The notes: generated by a model not told the origin, from the sequence alone. 16,566 bases of DNA from an uncultured Oscillibacter sp. (GCA_948435975.1 CAOJHG010000005.1:1-16566), one strand, 5' to 3'; positions 6,107 through 13,631 are shown, counted from the first letter of the stretch. Made by a program: numbers and translations.

Positions 6107-6748
6107 ATGGAAAACCATTACCCCTTCACCCTGCCGCCGCTGCCCTATGGCTACGACGCGCTGCTTCCGGAGCTGGACGAGCGGACCCTCCACTTCCACC
6201 ACGATAAGCACTTTCAAACCTACGTGGACAACCTGAACCAGATATTAGAGCGTTATCCGGACTATCAGGACTGGCCCTTGGAAAAGCTGATCCAGAACTG
6301 GACCAGTCTGCCTGAGGACATTCGCCAGGGAGTGCGGAACAATGCGGGCGGCGTCTATAACCATGGGCTGTATTTCCAGACAATGGCCCCTACGCCCGCC
6401 TCGGCTCCATCCGGGAAACTGGAGCAGGCGATTGCGCAGGACTTCGGAGGGCTGTCTGAACTGAAGCGGGCCATGAGGACGGCGGCGCTGGGACAGTTCG
6501 GTTCCGGCTGGGCGTGGCTGGTGAGCGATTCGGATGGGCGGCTGTCGGTCCACAAGACGGCAAATCAGGACGTGCCCTTCCCCTTGATTCCCCTTCTGCC
6601 GGTGGACGTATGGGAGCACGCCTATTACCTGGGCTACCAGAACCGCCGGGGGGACTACTTTGAAAGCTGGTGGCGGCTGATTGACTGGCCCCAGATTTCG
6701 GAAACCTATGGGAAGCTCATGGAGAACCGTCCCCCCTACGCAAAATAA
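6107..6748 (+). CDS. sodA: Superoxide dismutase, Fe/Mn family (Mn-type signature)
   Basis: The protein has 213 residues and converts superoxide to O2 and H2O2, an oxidative-stress defence for an anaerobe. There is no signal peptide, so it is cytosolic. By alignment in mind with E. coli SodA, the metal ligands are H31 (FHHDKH), H86 (YNHGLY), D167 and H171 (DVWEHAYY). The Gly at 82 (NNAGG) with Gln at 154 (TANQD) is the Mn-type arrangement of the outer-sphere glutamine; Fe enzymes carry it on the first domain. The usual Trp after NHSLF is Phe here (NHGLYF, F90). ATG 6107 is chosen because GAGGAG lies 6 nt upstream and MENHYPFTLPPLPYGYDAL matches the family start; a longer frame from 6032 runs through the terminator hairpin. 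Metal preference needs assay; the family is secure. Confidence 0.92.
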   Translation: MENHYPFTLPPLPYGYDALLPELDERTLHFHHDKHFQTYVDNLNQILERYPDYQDWPLEKLIQNWTSLPEDIRQGVRNNAGGVYNHGLYFQTMAPTPASAPSGKLEQAIAQDFGGLSELKRAMRTAALGQFGSGWAWLVSDSDGRLSVHKTANQDVPFPLIPLLPVDVWEHAYYLGYQNRRGDYFESWWRLIDWPQISETYGKLMENRPPYAK

Positions 6749-6750
6749 AA

Positions 6751-6798
6751 GGAAACCAGAGATATCCCGGCAGTTGGGGTATCTCTGGTTTTCCCGTT
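6751..6798. terminator. Bidirectional 16-bp-stem terminator
   Basis: AAACCAGAGATA at 6753-6764 and TATCTCTGGTTT at 6780-6791 are perfect complements. The stem extends inward through TCCC/GGGG to a 7-nt loop at 6769-6775. T-rich flanks occur on both strands (GGTTTTCCCGTTTT rightward; the A-rich CAAAATAAAA at 6741-6750 read leftward). It separates sod (stop at 6748) from the convergent DUF4179 gene (stop at 6799). Confidence 0.9.
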
Positions 6799-7854
6799 TT
6801 ATGCGTTGGGGATGTCGTACACAATGCCGCCGACAGAAATGCTGGCCATTTCCTCCAGGGGGATGATCTCCTCCAGGACCTGGCCCTTCGTGCAGACGGA
6901 AACGCCGTTTTCAGGGTGGATGCTGCCGCCGGAGTCGGTGAGGTCGATCACTGTGCCGTCAGTTTTTGTCAGGAGGATTTCGACGTTATGGAGGAAGCGG
7001 TCGGAGGTCGTCCGGTCCTGGTCACTGATGCGCCCGCTTCCGTCGCTGCTCCACTGGGCGGATGCGCTTGCTGTGTAGGCCGCCTGAACCGCAAGGGGAG
7101 AAACGCTGATTTCGTCAATCGTGAAATTCAGTCCATCCTGAGAGAAGGTCTCGCCGCTGCCCAGGCGGATGGAGCAGTCCTCGTAGTCCACCTCAAAGCG
7201 CAGCTTCCAATTGCCGCTGTACAGAGGGGCTTCTGCCTCTGTTTCCGTATCCCAGTAGCTCAGGTCCCAGAACTCCGCCTTTGCCGTGCCCTTGGTCAGA
7301 GAGCCGGTGGAAGAGGTGGTTTCTATATATTGGACCTGGTTATCGTCGGGGTCCTCGTCTACAAACCAGGCGCTGCCGTAGCCGTCGCTCCGGTTCCAGC
7401 TAGAGCCGCCGAAGCCGCCAATCGTCAATTGAGATACGTCGGTCAGGTTATCGGGAAGGAAGCGCTGGCCGTCGTCCCGGGAGATGGTGTAGATGATGAC
7501 GGCGTTGTATTCGTCGCCCATGATGGCGTCAGCGGAAATCGTGATGCCGTTATTGGTGTCGCTGGCCCCAATGGGGTGCCCAATCTTGTCGATGACCTCT
7601 GTTTGAGCTGCGGTACCGCCGAAGAGCGGGTCAAAGAGCTCTGTGGGGCTGGGGAGGATGCCCGCCGCGCTGGAACCTACCACCAGGACCACGGCCATGG
7701 CGGCGGCAATGAGGGCGCTGCGGAAGACGGGACGGCGGCGCTTATGGGACGGACTCTGAACAGCAGAAGCAACGGCTTGGGCGAGTTGGGCCTTTTGCTC
7801 AGGGGTGAACCGCAGGGCGGACATCTCCTGCTTATAGTCAAACAGATCGCTCAT
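6799..7854 (-). CDS. DUF4179 membrane protein, probable partner of the ECF sigma factor
   Basis: This 351-residue protein has a cytosolic N-terminus (1-44, ending in the basic HKRRRPVFR), one membrane segment (about 45-66) and a large extracytoplasmic region. The segment after the membrane helix (about 70-180: ELFDPLF..., NGITISADAIMGDEYNAVIIYTI) is typical of DUF4179 proteins, which in Clostridia are encoded next to ECF sigma factors. The C-terminal part (about 215-351) resembles the second beta-sheet domain often present there. By analogy it would hold the sigma factor at the membrane, but a classical zinc anti-sigma motif is absent from the N-terminus. The ATG at 7854 has AGGAGGT about 6 nt upstream and lies inside the sigma gene, overlapping it by 17 nt, which implies translational coupling. 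The specific signal is unknown. Confidence 0.8.
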   Translation of the reverse strand: MSDLFDYKQEMSALRFTPEQKAQLAQAVASAVQSPSHKRRRPVFRSALIAAAMAVVLVVGSSAAGILPSPTELFDPLFGGTAAQTEVIDKIGHPIGASDTNNGITISADAIMGDEYNAVIIYTISRDDGQRFLPDNLTDVSQLTIGGFGGSSWNRSDGYGSAWFVDEDPDDNQVQYIETTSSTGSLTKGTAKAEFWDLSYWDTETEAEAPLYSGNWKLRFEVDYEDCSIRLGSGETFSQDGLNFTIDEISVSPLAVQAAYTASASAQWSSDGSGRISDQDRTTSDRFLHNVEILLTKTDGTVIDLTDSGGSIHPENGVSVCTKGQVLEEIIPLEEMASISVGGIVYDIPNA

Positions 7855-8326
7855 ATTCAGTACCTCCTAAAAGATCTTTCAGCTTTGCCCGGCCCCGTGC
7901 AAGGCGGGTGTGGATGGTAGCGGTGGGAACCCCCAGGATGGAGCCAATCTCCGCCGCTTGATAGCCCTCGTAATAGAAGAGATAAATGACGGTGCGGTAA
8001 TGCGTAGGCAGAGCGTTGACCGCCGCAAGGATAGAGCTGTCTTCCGCTTCCGGGGCGGGGACCTCTAAAACGGCGTCCAGGCCGCAGGTGCGCTTGCGCC
8101 AGGGGCTTTTCAGCAGGTCTTTGCAGGCGTTGGAGGCCATGCGGAGGACATAGGCCCGCTCGTGTTCAGCGCTTTCAAACTGCCGGGGTTCGGTCAGAAG
8201 CTTGACAAAAACCGTCTGGCAGATGTCCTGGGCGTCGTCGGTATTTTTCAGATAGGTGTAGCAGAGGCGGAGAATCGCATCGGCATAAGCATTTACCAAA
8301 CGTTCCGCCTGTTCATTTACTTTCAT
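7838..8326 (-). CDS. ECF-type RNA polymerase sigma factor
   Basis: This 162-residue protein has only sigma regions 2 and 4, the ECF architecture. Region 2 spans about 10-75 with the DAQDICQTVFVKLL segment (31-44, -10 recognition and core binding). Region 4 spans about 100-152, with ALPTHYRTVIYLFYYEGYQAAEIG leading into a helix-turn-helix (about 122-148: LGVPTATIHTRLARGRAKLK) for -35 recognition. The ATG at 8326 has AAAGGAG 8 nt upstream. The 3' end overlaps the DUF4179 gene, forming a sigma/regulator pair. Regulon and inducing signal cannot be read from the sequence. Confidence 0.93.
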   Translation of the reverse strand: MKVNEQAERLVNAYADAILRLCYTYLKNTDDAQDICQTVFVKLLTEPRQFESAEHERAYVLRMASNACKDLLKSPWRKRTCGLDAVLEVPAPEAEDSSILAAVNALPTHYRTVIYLFYYEGYQAAEIGSILGVPTATIHTRLARGRAKLKDLLGGTEYERSV

Positions 8327-8360
8327 GGTATCAACTCCTTTGGAGCGCTCTCATAATGGA

Positions 8361-8387
8361 TACGATTCAGCGGAGGAAATACTTTCA
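8361..8387 (-). promoter_or_regulatory. Candidate ECF-type autoregulatory promoter
   Basis: On the - strand TGAAAG (8387-8382) and CGTA (8364-8361) are 17 nt apart, similar to the TGAAAC-N16-17-CGT(C/A) promoters of several ECF sigma factors. They lie about 35 nt upstream of the sigma gene. Autoregulation is a family habit; this assignment rests on one imperfect match. An 8-bp inverted repeat (AGCGGAGG 8369-8376, CCTCCGCT 8434-8441) overlaps its spacer. Confidence 0.3.
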
Positions 8388-8504
8388 TCCCGCCAATAAA
8401 ATTTTACGGCTTTCCCATGGAGCAGGAAAAAAGCCTCCGCTCAAAAGCGTCCATACCCAGACAAGAACGATACCTATTACAAAGCCGCCGTTAAAAGCCG
8501 CGGC

Positions 8505-8544
8505 ATAAAAAGGGCAAGGCAAACCGTAGTGGTCTGTCTTGCCC
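8505..8544 (-). terminator. Intrinsic terminator of the liv operon
   Basis: GGGCAAG at 8512-8518 pairs with CTTGCCC at 8538-8544, and the stem extends about three more pairs inward. Read leftward the hairpin is followed by TTTTTATG (complement of 8504-8511). It lies 36 nt beyond the livF stop. The remainder of 8327-8504 holds the sigma-factor upstream region and no gene that I can support. Confidence 0.8.
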
Positions 8545-8579
8545 GCAGTTATGCTGCCCCTTTGATGGAGGCCGCTCGT

Positions 8580-9290
8580 TTATCCGTTTTTACCAAGATA
8601 TGCTTCTCTTACCTTTTCATCGGCCAGGAGTTCTGAGCCGGTGCCGGACATCGTGATGTTGCCCGTCTCCAGCACATAGGCGTAATCTGCAATCTTCAAG
8701 GCCATATTCGCGTTCTGCTCAATCAGCAGGACCGTGACGCCCTGCCGGTTGATCTCCCGGATGATGGAGAAAATATCCTGCACCACCAGCGGCGCCAGTC
8801 CCAACGAGGGTTCGTCCAGCATCATGAGCTGAGGCCGGGACATCAGCGCACGGCCTACCGCCAGCATCTGCTGTTCGCCGCCGGACAGCGTGCCCGATAA
8901 CTGCCAGCTTCTCTCCTCCAGCCGGGGGAACAGGCTGTATACCCACTTGATATCTTTCTCGATTTCCGCTTTGTCCCGGCGGAGATACGCGCCGATCCGC
9001 AGATTCTCCAGAACCGTCATATCCGCGAAGACACGGCGGCCCTCCGGACTCATGGCAATGCCAGCCCCCACGATTTTATCAATAGACTTGCCCAGCAGCT
9101 CCTCCCCGTTCCATTGAATCGAACCAGAGGAGGCTTTCACCAGCCCCGTAATCGTCCGCAGCGTTGTAGATTTGCCCGCGCCGTTCGCACCAATCAGCGT
9201 AACAATCTTTCCATCAGGCACCTCCAGGGAGATGCCGCGAAGAGCCTGGATACCGCCGTAGCTGACATGGAGATTTTCGATTTTAAGCAT
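8580..9290 (-). CDS. livF: Branched-chain amino acid ABC transporter ATP-binding protein LivF
   Basis: The protein has 236 residues, the usual length for the shorter ATPase of the HAAT (hydrophobic amino acid) ABC importer. Walker A is GANGAGKS at 34-41, the signature LSGGEQQ is at 135-141 and Walker B LMMLDEP is at 155-161, followed by GLAPLVV at 164-170. The switch position reads IEQNAN (190-195), with Gln in place of the His found in most ABC ATPases; this is characteristic of LivF. MSPEGRRVF at 80-88 holds another LivF-typical motif. The ATG at 9290 overlaps the livG stop by 8 nt (ATGCTTAA). It is the last gene of the operon and is followed by a terminator. Confidence 0.95.
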   Translation of the reverse strand: MLKIENLHVSYGGIQALRGISLEVPDGKIVTLIGANGAGKSTTLRTITGLVKASSGSIQWNGEELLGKSIDKIVGAGIAMSPEGRRVFADMTVLENLRIGAYLRRDKAEIEKDIKWVYSLFPRLEERSWQLSGTLSGGEQQMLAVGRALMSRPQLMMLDEPSLGLAPLVVQDIFSIIREINRQGVTVLLIEQNANMALKIADYAYVLETGNITMSGTGSELLADEKVREAYLGKNG

Positions 9291-10125
9291 CCTCTGTCAC
9301 CCCCAAATAGGCGTCAATCACACGCTTGTTGCTCTGAATCTCCGCCGGTGTGCCGTGGGCAATCGTCTTGCCGAAGTCCAGGACGTAAATGCGCTCAGAG
9401 ATGTTCATGACCAAATTCATGTGGTGCTCAATGAGGAACACCGTCAAATGGAACCGGTCCCGGATATCCCCAATGAAGGCCGTCAATTCCTCCGTCTCCT
9501 GGGGATTCATGCCCGCCGCCGGTTCGTCCAGCAAAAGAAGCTGAGGTTCCGCGGCCAAAGCCCGGGCAATCTCCAGACGCCGCTGCTTGCCGTATGGCAG
9601 AGAGGTTGCCAGCTCGTCCTTTACGTCCGCCAGTCCTACCGTCTCCAGCAGCTCCTGAACGTTAGCCCGCTGGGCAGCCTCCTCTTTCCGGTTCAGGCGG
9701 AAGGTTGCGGAAAATACGTTGCTGGTGGTCCGGCAGTGCTTCGCAATCAGCACATTATCAAAAACCGTCTGGGATTTCCAGAGCCGGATGTTTTGGAAGG
9801 TCCGGGCCATACCGAGGCGGGTGACCTTATCTGGCGTAGGGGCCAGGACATGGGCATACTCCCCGGCGTGCTGGCCCTTGTACTGGCTCTTCATCTTGCC
9901 TTGGGGGTGGTTCTCGATAATCTTCTCCCCCTGGAACCAAACCGCGCCGTTGGTGGGCTGATAAACGCCCGTGACCACGTTAAAGGCCGTCGTCTTCCCC
10001 GCGCCGTTGGGCCCAATCAGCGCCACAATCTCACCCTTGTTGATTTCCAGATTCAGATTATCAACTGCCACCACGCCGCCGAACTGCATGGTAACATTTT
10101 CGACTTTCAATATCGTCTCGCTCAT
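9283..10125 (-). CDS. livG: Branched-chain amino acid ABC transporter ATP-binding protein LivG
   Basis: The protein has 280 residues, about 25 longer than E. coli LivG. It is the second ATPase of the importer and pairs with LivF. Walker A GPNGAGKT is at 38-45, the Q-loop is in RTFQNIRL (Q111), the signature-equivalent LPYGKQRRLEIARAL is at 176-190, Walker B LLLLDEPAAGMNP is at 196-208 and the switch His is in IEHHMN (232-237). The extra length is a charged insert of about 23 residues at 78-100, between the beta domain and the Q-loop. ATG 10125 shares ATGA with the livM stop (4-nt overlap), so translation is coupled. Confidence 0.95.
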   Translation of the reverse strand: MSETILKVENVTMQFGGVVAVDNLNLEINKGEIVALIGPNGAGKTTAFNVVTGVYQPTNGAVWFQGEKIIENHPQGKMKSQYKGQHAGEYAHVLAPTPDKVTRLGMARTFQNIRLWKSQTVFDNVLIAKHCRTTSNVFSATFRLNRKEEAAQRANVQELLETVGLADVKDELATSLPYGKQRRLEIARALAAEPQLLLLDEPAAGMNPQETEELTAFIGDIRDRFHLTVFLIEHHMNLVMNISERIYVLDFGKTIAHGTPAEIQSNKRVIDAYLGVTEDA

Positions 10126-11228
10126 TTGGACGGCGCCTCCTTTCTTCGGGACCGCAGCCGCAAGAGGTCCGGAAGCTCTTTATCGCCCATCAGACCCTTC
10201 CGGAAGAACAGCACAATCACCATGATAATCACAGAGAACACCGCCATACGGAAGCCGTTCTTGAAAACGCCTGGAGCCTCAATGCCCAGGAAGACGCCGG
10301 AATCCAGGCCCCGCAGCAGCCACTCGGAGCTGAAAATATAGAGGAAGCTGGCAATGATGGAGCCGGAGATGGACCCAATGCCGCCTATGACGACAATCAG
10401 CAGAATCTCATAGGTCATAGTGCTCTTAAAGGAGGCCGCGGCGATGGTGCCGTTGTACATGGCAAGCATTCCGCCGCCCACGCCCGCGAAGAAGGAGCTG
10501 ATAATAAAAGCCATCCGTTTATGCTTCGCCAGATTGATTCCCATCGCCTCCGCCGCAACCTCGTCGTCCCGGATGGCCTTAAAGGCGCGGCCATAGGTGG
10601 AGTTGATGAGAAGAAGGATCAGGGCAACCAGCGCTCCCGCAAGGATGATATAAGAGGTGGCGTGGGCGAAATCCGGATAGCTCTTCAGCAGATTGGACCC
10701 GTTGGTAATGGGACCCAGCGCGTTCCACTGGAAAAAAGCCCGCAGGATCTCCGCAAAGCCCAGCGTAGCAATCGCCAGGTAATCGCTCTTTAGGCGCAGT
10801 ACCGGCAGGCCAATCAGCCACGCCATCAGCGCCGCCAGCAGTCCGCCCACCAGAAGCGCCGCCAGCATCCCAACGACGCTGCCCAGACTGTCTCCCAGGA
10901 ATCCGGCAAAGACCTCCGGCAGAGAGAACTTGATTGCGCCGCCGTCGAAATACTGGTACACGCCCGCCCGCTTGTCTACAGGGATGGTCAGCACGCCGTA
11001 GGAGAAGGCTCCCAGCAGCATAAAGCCCGCTTGCCCCAGGGAGAAAAGCCCGGTGAAGCCGTTCAGAAGGTTCATAGACACCGCTACCAGAGCGTACACA
11101 GTGGCTTTTTTGATGACCTTGATAGCAATGTGGTAGCTGGGCAGGGCCGCGTCCACCGCAATGGAGGCGCCCAGGATGACCACAAGCAGCACGGCCAGGA
11201 ACACGAGGTTTTGATTTTGTTTTTTCAT
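10122..11228 (-). CDS. livM: Branched-chain amino acid ABC transporter permease LivM
   Basis: The protein has 368 residues with about nine or ten membrane segments, the first at about 9-29. Family signatures are MNLLNGFTGLFSLGQAGFMLLGAF at about 52-75 and the cytoplasmic coupling (EAA-like) stretch AFKAIRDDEVAAEAMGINL, by which the permease docks onto LivG/LivF. It forms the transmembrane pore with LivH. The ATG at 11228 follows a GGAGGGG site, and the livH stop is 12 nt upstream. The C-terminus ends in a basic tail (LRLRSRRKEAPSK), consistent with a cytoplasmic end. Confidence 0.94.
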   Translation of the reverse strand: MKKQNQNLVFLAVLLVVILGASIAVDAALPSYHIAIKVIKKATVYALVAVSMNLLNGFTGLFSLGQAGFMLLGAFSYGVLTIPVDKRAGVYQYFDGGAIKFSLPEVFAGFLGDSLGSVVGMLAALLVGGLLAALMAWLIGLPVLRLKSDYLAIATLGFAEILRAFFQWNALGPITNGSNLLKSYPDFAHATSYIILAGALVALILLLINSTYGRAFKAIRDDEVAAEAMGINLAKHKRMAFIISSFFAGVGGGMLAMYNGTIAAASFKSTMTYEILLIVVIGGIGSISGSIIASFLYIFSSEWLLRGLDSGVFLGIEAPGVFKNGFRMAVFSVIIMVIVLFFRKGLMGDKELPDLLRLRSRRKEAPSK

Positions 11229-11240
11229 CTCTTCCCCTCC

Positions 11241-12119
11241 TTATACCTTGTCCGTGACCTTCTCGCCGAAGAGCCCCGTAGGCTTGACGCACAGGACCAC
11301 AATCAGCAGGGCGAAGGTGAATGCGTCGGAGAACGTGGTATAGCCCAGGCCCTTGATGACCTCTTCGCAGAGACCGATAATAAAGGCGCCTACCACAGCC
11401 CCCGGAATGGACCCGATACCGCCGAACACCGCCGCGACGAAAGCCTTCAGACCGGGCATACCGCCGGAGGTGATGCCTACGGAGGGGTAGTTGGTGAAGT
11501 ACAGCATGGACCCCACCGCCGCCAGGAAGGAGCCAATCACGAAGGTCATGGAAATAACGGAATTGATTTTGATCCCCATGAGCTGGGCAGTCTCAAAATC
11601 CTTGGCGGCGGCCCGCATAGCCATGCCCATTCGGGTGTGGTTGATGAGGTAGACCAGCACCAGCACCAGGAGGATGGTCAGGACAGGGGTGACCAGAGTA
11701 ACTCGCTTGGTGGACGCGCCCAGAAGAGAGATGTTTTCAGAAATCCAAGGGATCGGAGTGGTCACTGGCTGAGGAATGCCGCCGGTGAAGTAAAAGGCCA
11801 GGTTCTGAATCAGATAGCTGACGCCGATAGCCGAAATCATGACGGACATCCGAGGGGCCGTCCGCAGGGGCTTGTATGCCACGCGCTCAATGGTGAAGCC
11901 CAGAAGTACCGTGATAACCAGCACCAGAGGCAGGGCCAGGTACATCGGCATAGCGGAGGTAGCATAGACCATCACGAGGCCCGCGACCATGAACACATCA
12001 CCATGGGCAAAGTTGATAAGGCGGAGGATGCCATAAACCAGAGTATAACCAATAGCGATAAGCGCATATTGTCCGCCGACAGAAACGCCGTTAATTAGAT
12101 AGGGCAGTAGTTGTCCCAT
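11241..12119 (-). CDS. livH: Branched-chain amino acid ABC transporter permease LivH
   Basis: The protein has 292 residues, very hydrophobic with about eight membrane segments. Diagnostic motifs are NGVSVGGQYALIAIGYTLVYG near the N-terminus (about 10-30) followed by LRLINFAHGDVFMV, and the loop MRAAAKDFETAQLMGIKI that contacts the ATPases. ATG 12119 (MGQLLPYL) is preferred over an upstream in-frame start at 12158. CAGGAGG sits 7 nt before 12119, and the extra 13 residues would translate through that ribosome binding site. It is second in the operon after livJ, separated by an untranslated region with two hairpins. Confidence 0.94.
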   Translation of the reverse strand: MGQLLPYLINGVSVGGQYALIAIGYTLVYGILRLINFAHGDVFMVAGLVMVYATSAMPMYLALPLVLVITVLLGFTIERVAYKPLRTAPRMSVMISAIGVSYLIQNLAFYFTGGIPQPVTTPIPWISENISLLGASTKRVTLVTPVLTILLVLVLVYLINHTRMGMAMRAAAKDFETAQLMGIKINSVISMTFVIGSFLAAVGSMLYFTNYPSVGITSGGMPGLKAFVAAVFGGIGSIPGAVVGAFIIGLCEEVIKGLGYTTFSDAFTFALLIVVLCVKPTGLFGEKVTDKV

Positions 12120-12153
12120 GAAAAAACCTCCTGTTTTGTTTCTTAGGAAGCAT

Positions 12154-12253
12154 ACCATGAATGGACAAGAGGCAGACCCGCTGTTCTGTCCCTTGTCCGT
12201 CCATGGTGGAGCGAAGAAGGGGCGCGGAGAACGGCCCCGCCTTCCCCTTCTTC
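12154..12253 (-). promoter_or_regulatory. Two large intercistronic hairpins between livJ and livH
   Basis: Hairpin A spans 12154-12207. ACCATG pairs with CATGGT at the ends, then GGACAAG (12163-12169) with CTTGTCC (12192-12198) and GGCAGA (12171-12176) with TCTGTC (12185-12190), around an 8-nt loop. Hairpin B spans 12213-12253. GAAGAAGGGG (12213-12222) is the exact complement of CCCCTTCTTC (12244-12253), with an inner GCGG/CCGC. Neither is followed by a T run on the - strand. They may act as attenuator, processing site or 3' stabiliser that keeps livJ mRNA more abundant than livHMGF; this is inference. Confidence 0.65.
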
Positions 12254-12290
12254 CTTTTCGATTTTATAGGATGCCTGCGGCTGCTGGAAA

Positions 12291-13505
12291 TTACTCCACG
12301 CCCTGGACCTTCACGAAGTCCCACGTGCCGGTTTCGGTGTTGGCCCGCTTGATATAGGCCTGGTCCCGCTTGGCGTCTCCGATTTCATCAAACTCAATGA
12401 GACCGCACACGCCCTCATAGCTGATGCTGGGCAGGGCCTCCAGAACGGCGGATGCGTCGGTGCTGCCAGCGGCTTTCAGAGCCTCCAGAGCGGTGAAGTA
12501 GGCGTCGTAGCCCATAGCGGTGACGGCGGAGACTTCATCATTGCCGCCGTTGTTGGTCTTGGCGTCAGCGTTGGAATTGATCCACTCCTTGATGCCGGAG
12601 TCGAAGCTCTCGTTGCCGCCCTCCTGATAGAAGGTGGTGACTTCCACGCTGACATCCTTGCCGATGGTGCTTTGCGCGACCATGTTGTTATCCCAGGTGT
12701 CGGAACCCAGCAGGGAGCCTTCATAGCCCTGAGCGCCGGCGGCCTCGATGATGAGCTGAGCGTAGTTGGTGGACACGGGAGCGAAGATGACGCCCGCCCC
12801 GGAGCTTGTGGCTTTGTTGATATAGGAAACGAAGTTGGCGCTGCCCTCAGGGAAGTCATCGCTGATAACGGTGCCGCCCAGAGCTTCGAACGCCTCCTTG
12901 AAGTAGTACACAAGGCCCTGATCGTAGTCGCTGCCCAGCATGGCCAGCGTATAAGCTGTGGTGACGCCAAGGCCGTCATAGGCATAGCTGGCGAGAGCGG
13001 GACCCTGGAAGGGATCGGTGAAGCAGATGCGGAAGTACACATCGCAGTCAGAGGTAACTTGGGGGTTGGTGCAGGTCACGCCGATGGCAGGCACGCCGGC
13101 TTCCGCGAAGACAGAGCCGCCCGCAGAGGAAACGCCGGAGCCATAGGAGCCCAGGACCACGGAAACATCCCGATTCATCAGTTCCGCGGCGGCGGAGGGA
13201 CCGTTCTCAGCGGTGGTGCGGTTGTCCACGATCTCTAGCTGTACGTCATAGGTGGTGCCGCCGATATCTACAGTGGGCTGGACATAGTTGGCGTACTGCA
13301 TACCCAGGATTTCCTGCTTGCCGCCCGCGCCGTTATCACCGGTCTGAGGCTCGAAGACGCCGATCTTGACCACAGGATTGCTGCCGCTGCCGGAATCGCC
13401 GCCGGTCTGGGCGTCACCGGAACCAGAGCTGCCGGAACCGCCGCCGCAGGCCGCAAGGCTCAGAGTCAGCGCAAGAGCCAGAAGCATTGCAAAAACTTTT
13501 TTCAT
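12291..13505 (-). CDS. livJ: Branched-chain amino acid ABC transporter substrate-binding lipoprotein
   Basis: The protein has 404 residues from this start. A signal peptide MKKVFAMLLALALTLSLAAC ends in the lipobox LAAC (lipidated Cys20), followed by a Gly/Ser linker (about 21-45) that tethers the protein outside the membrane. The rest is a type I periplasmic-binding fold: VVKIGVFEPQTG near 47-58, GMQYA, then a ligand region with VVLGSYGSGVSSAG and GVPAIGVTCTNP. It captures branched-chain or related amino acids for LivHMGF; exact specificity is not readable. ATG 13505 lies 10 nt from AGGAGG (13516-13521). An ATG two codons earlier (13511) is only 4 nt away, so 13505 is preferred, but either is possible. 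Confidence 0.92.
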   Translation of the reverse strand: MKKVFAMLLALALTLSLAACGGGSGSSGSGDAQTGGDSGSGSNPVVKIGVFEPQTGDNGAGGKQEILGMQYANYVQPTVDIGGTTYDVQLEIVDNRTTAENGPSAAAELMNRDVSVVLGSYGSGVSSAGGSVFAEAGVPAIGVTCTNPQVTSDCDVYFRICFTDPFQGPALASYAYDGLGVTTAYTLAMLGSDYDQGLVYYFKEAFEALGGTVISDDFPEGSANFVSYINKATSSGAGVIFAPVSTNYAQLIIEAAGAQGYEGSLLGSDTWDNNMVAQSTIGKDVSVEVTTFYQEGGNESFDSGIKEWINSNADAKTNNGGNDEVSAVTAMGYDAYFTALEALKAAGSTDASAVLEALPSISYEGVCGLIEFDEIGDAKRDQAYIKRANTETGTWDFVKVQGVE

Positions 13506-13521
13506 TCTCATTCATCCTCCT

Positions 13522-13552
13522 GTTACACGGGACCGTTTGTCCCAAATATAAC
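13522..13552 (-). promoter_or_regulatory. Hairpin in the livJ mRNA leader
   Basis: GGGAC (13529-13533) and GTCCC (13539-13543) form a 5-bp stem with a 5-nt loop, enclosed by GTTA (13522-13525) and TAAC (13549-13552). It would lie at the very 5' end of the livJ transcript and end 1 nt before the AGGAGG site. It could act as mRNA stabiliser or translational control; no U run follows. Confidence 0.4.
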
Positions 13553-13556
13553 GTTC

Positions 13557-13585
13557 ATTTTACGTTGTTTTTCCCCGCTTTGCAA
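13557..13585 (-). promoter_or_regulatory. Predicted sigma-A promoter of the liv operon
   Basis: On the - strand TTGCAA (13585-13580) and TAAAAT (13562-13557) are separated by exactly 17 nt. Transcription would start near 13550, about 45 nt before the livJ start codon. The local sequence is distinctly A/T-rich compared with the flanking genes. Confidence 0.65.
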
Positions 13586-13631
13586 GGTAAATTCTATACA
13601 GAAAGTTTTTCCTGATTTTGATAGGACGAGC

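Noticed and set aside
6916..7920. 334-codon open frame antisense to the DUF4179/sigma pair
   Set aside because: It shows no motif or ribosome site and spans the junction of two convincing leftward genes.
8481..8501. Direct repeat AAAGCCGC twice, 13 nt apart
   Set aside because: It is a short repeat in a GC-rich context near the liv terminator, with no further copies seen; probably chance.
9355..12098. Open frames antisense to livG, livM and livH
   Set aside because: They are by-products of codon composition opposite well-conserved transporter genes.
12091..12324. 77-codon open frame between livJ and livH
   Set aside because: It covers the intercistronic hairpins and lacks a ribosome site; it overlaps the ends of both liv genes.
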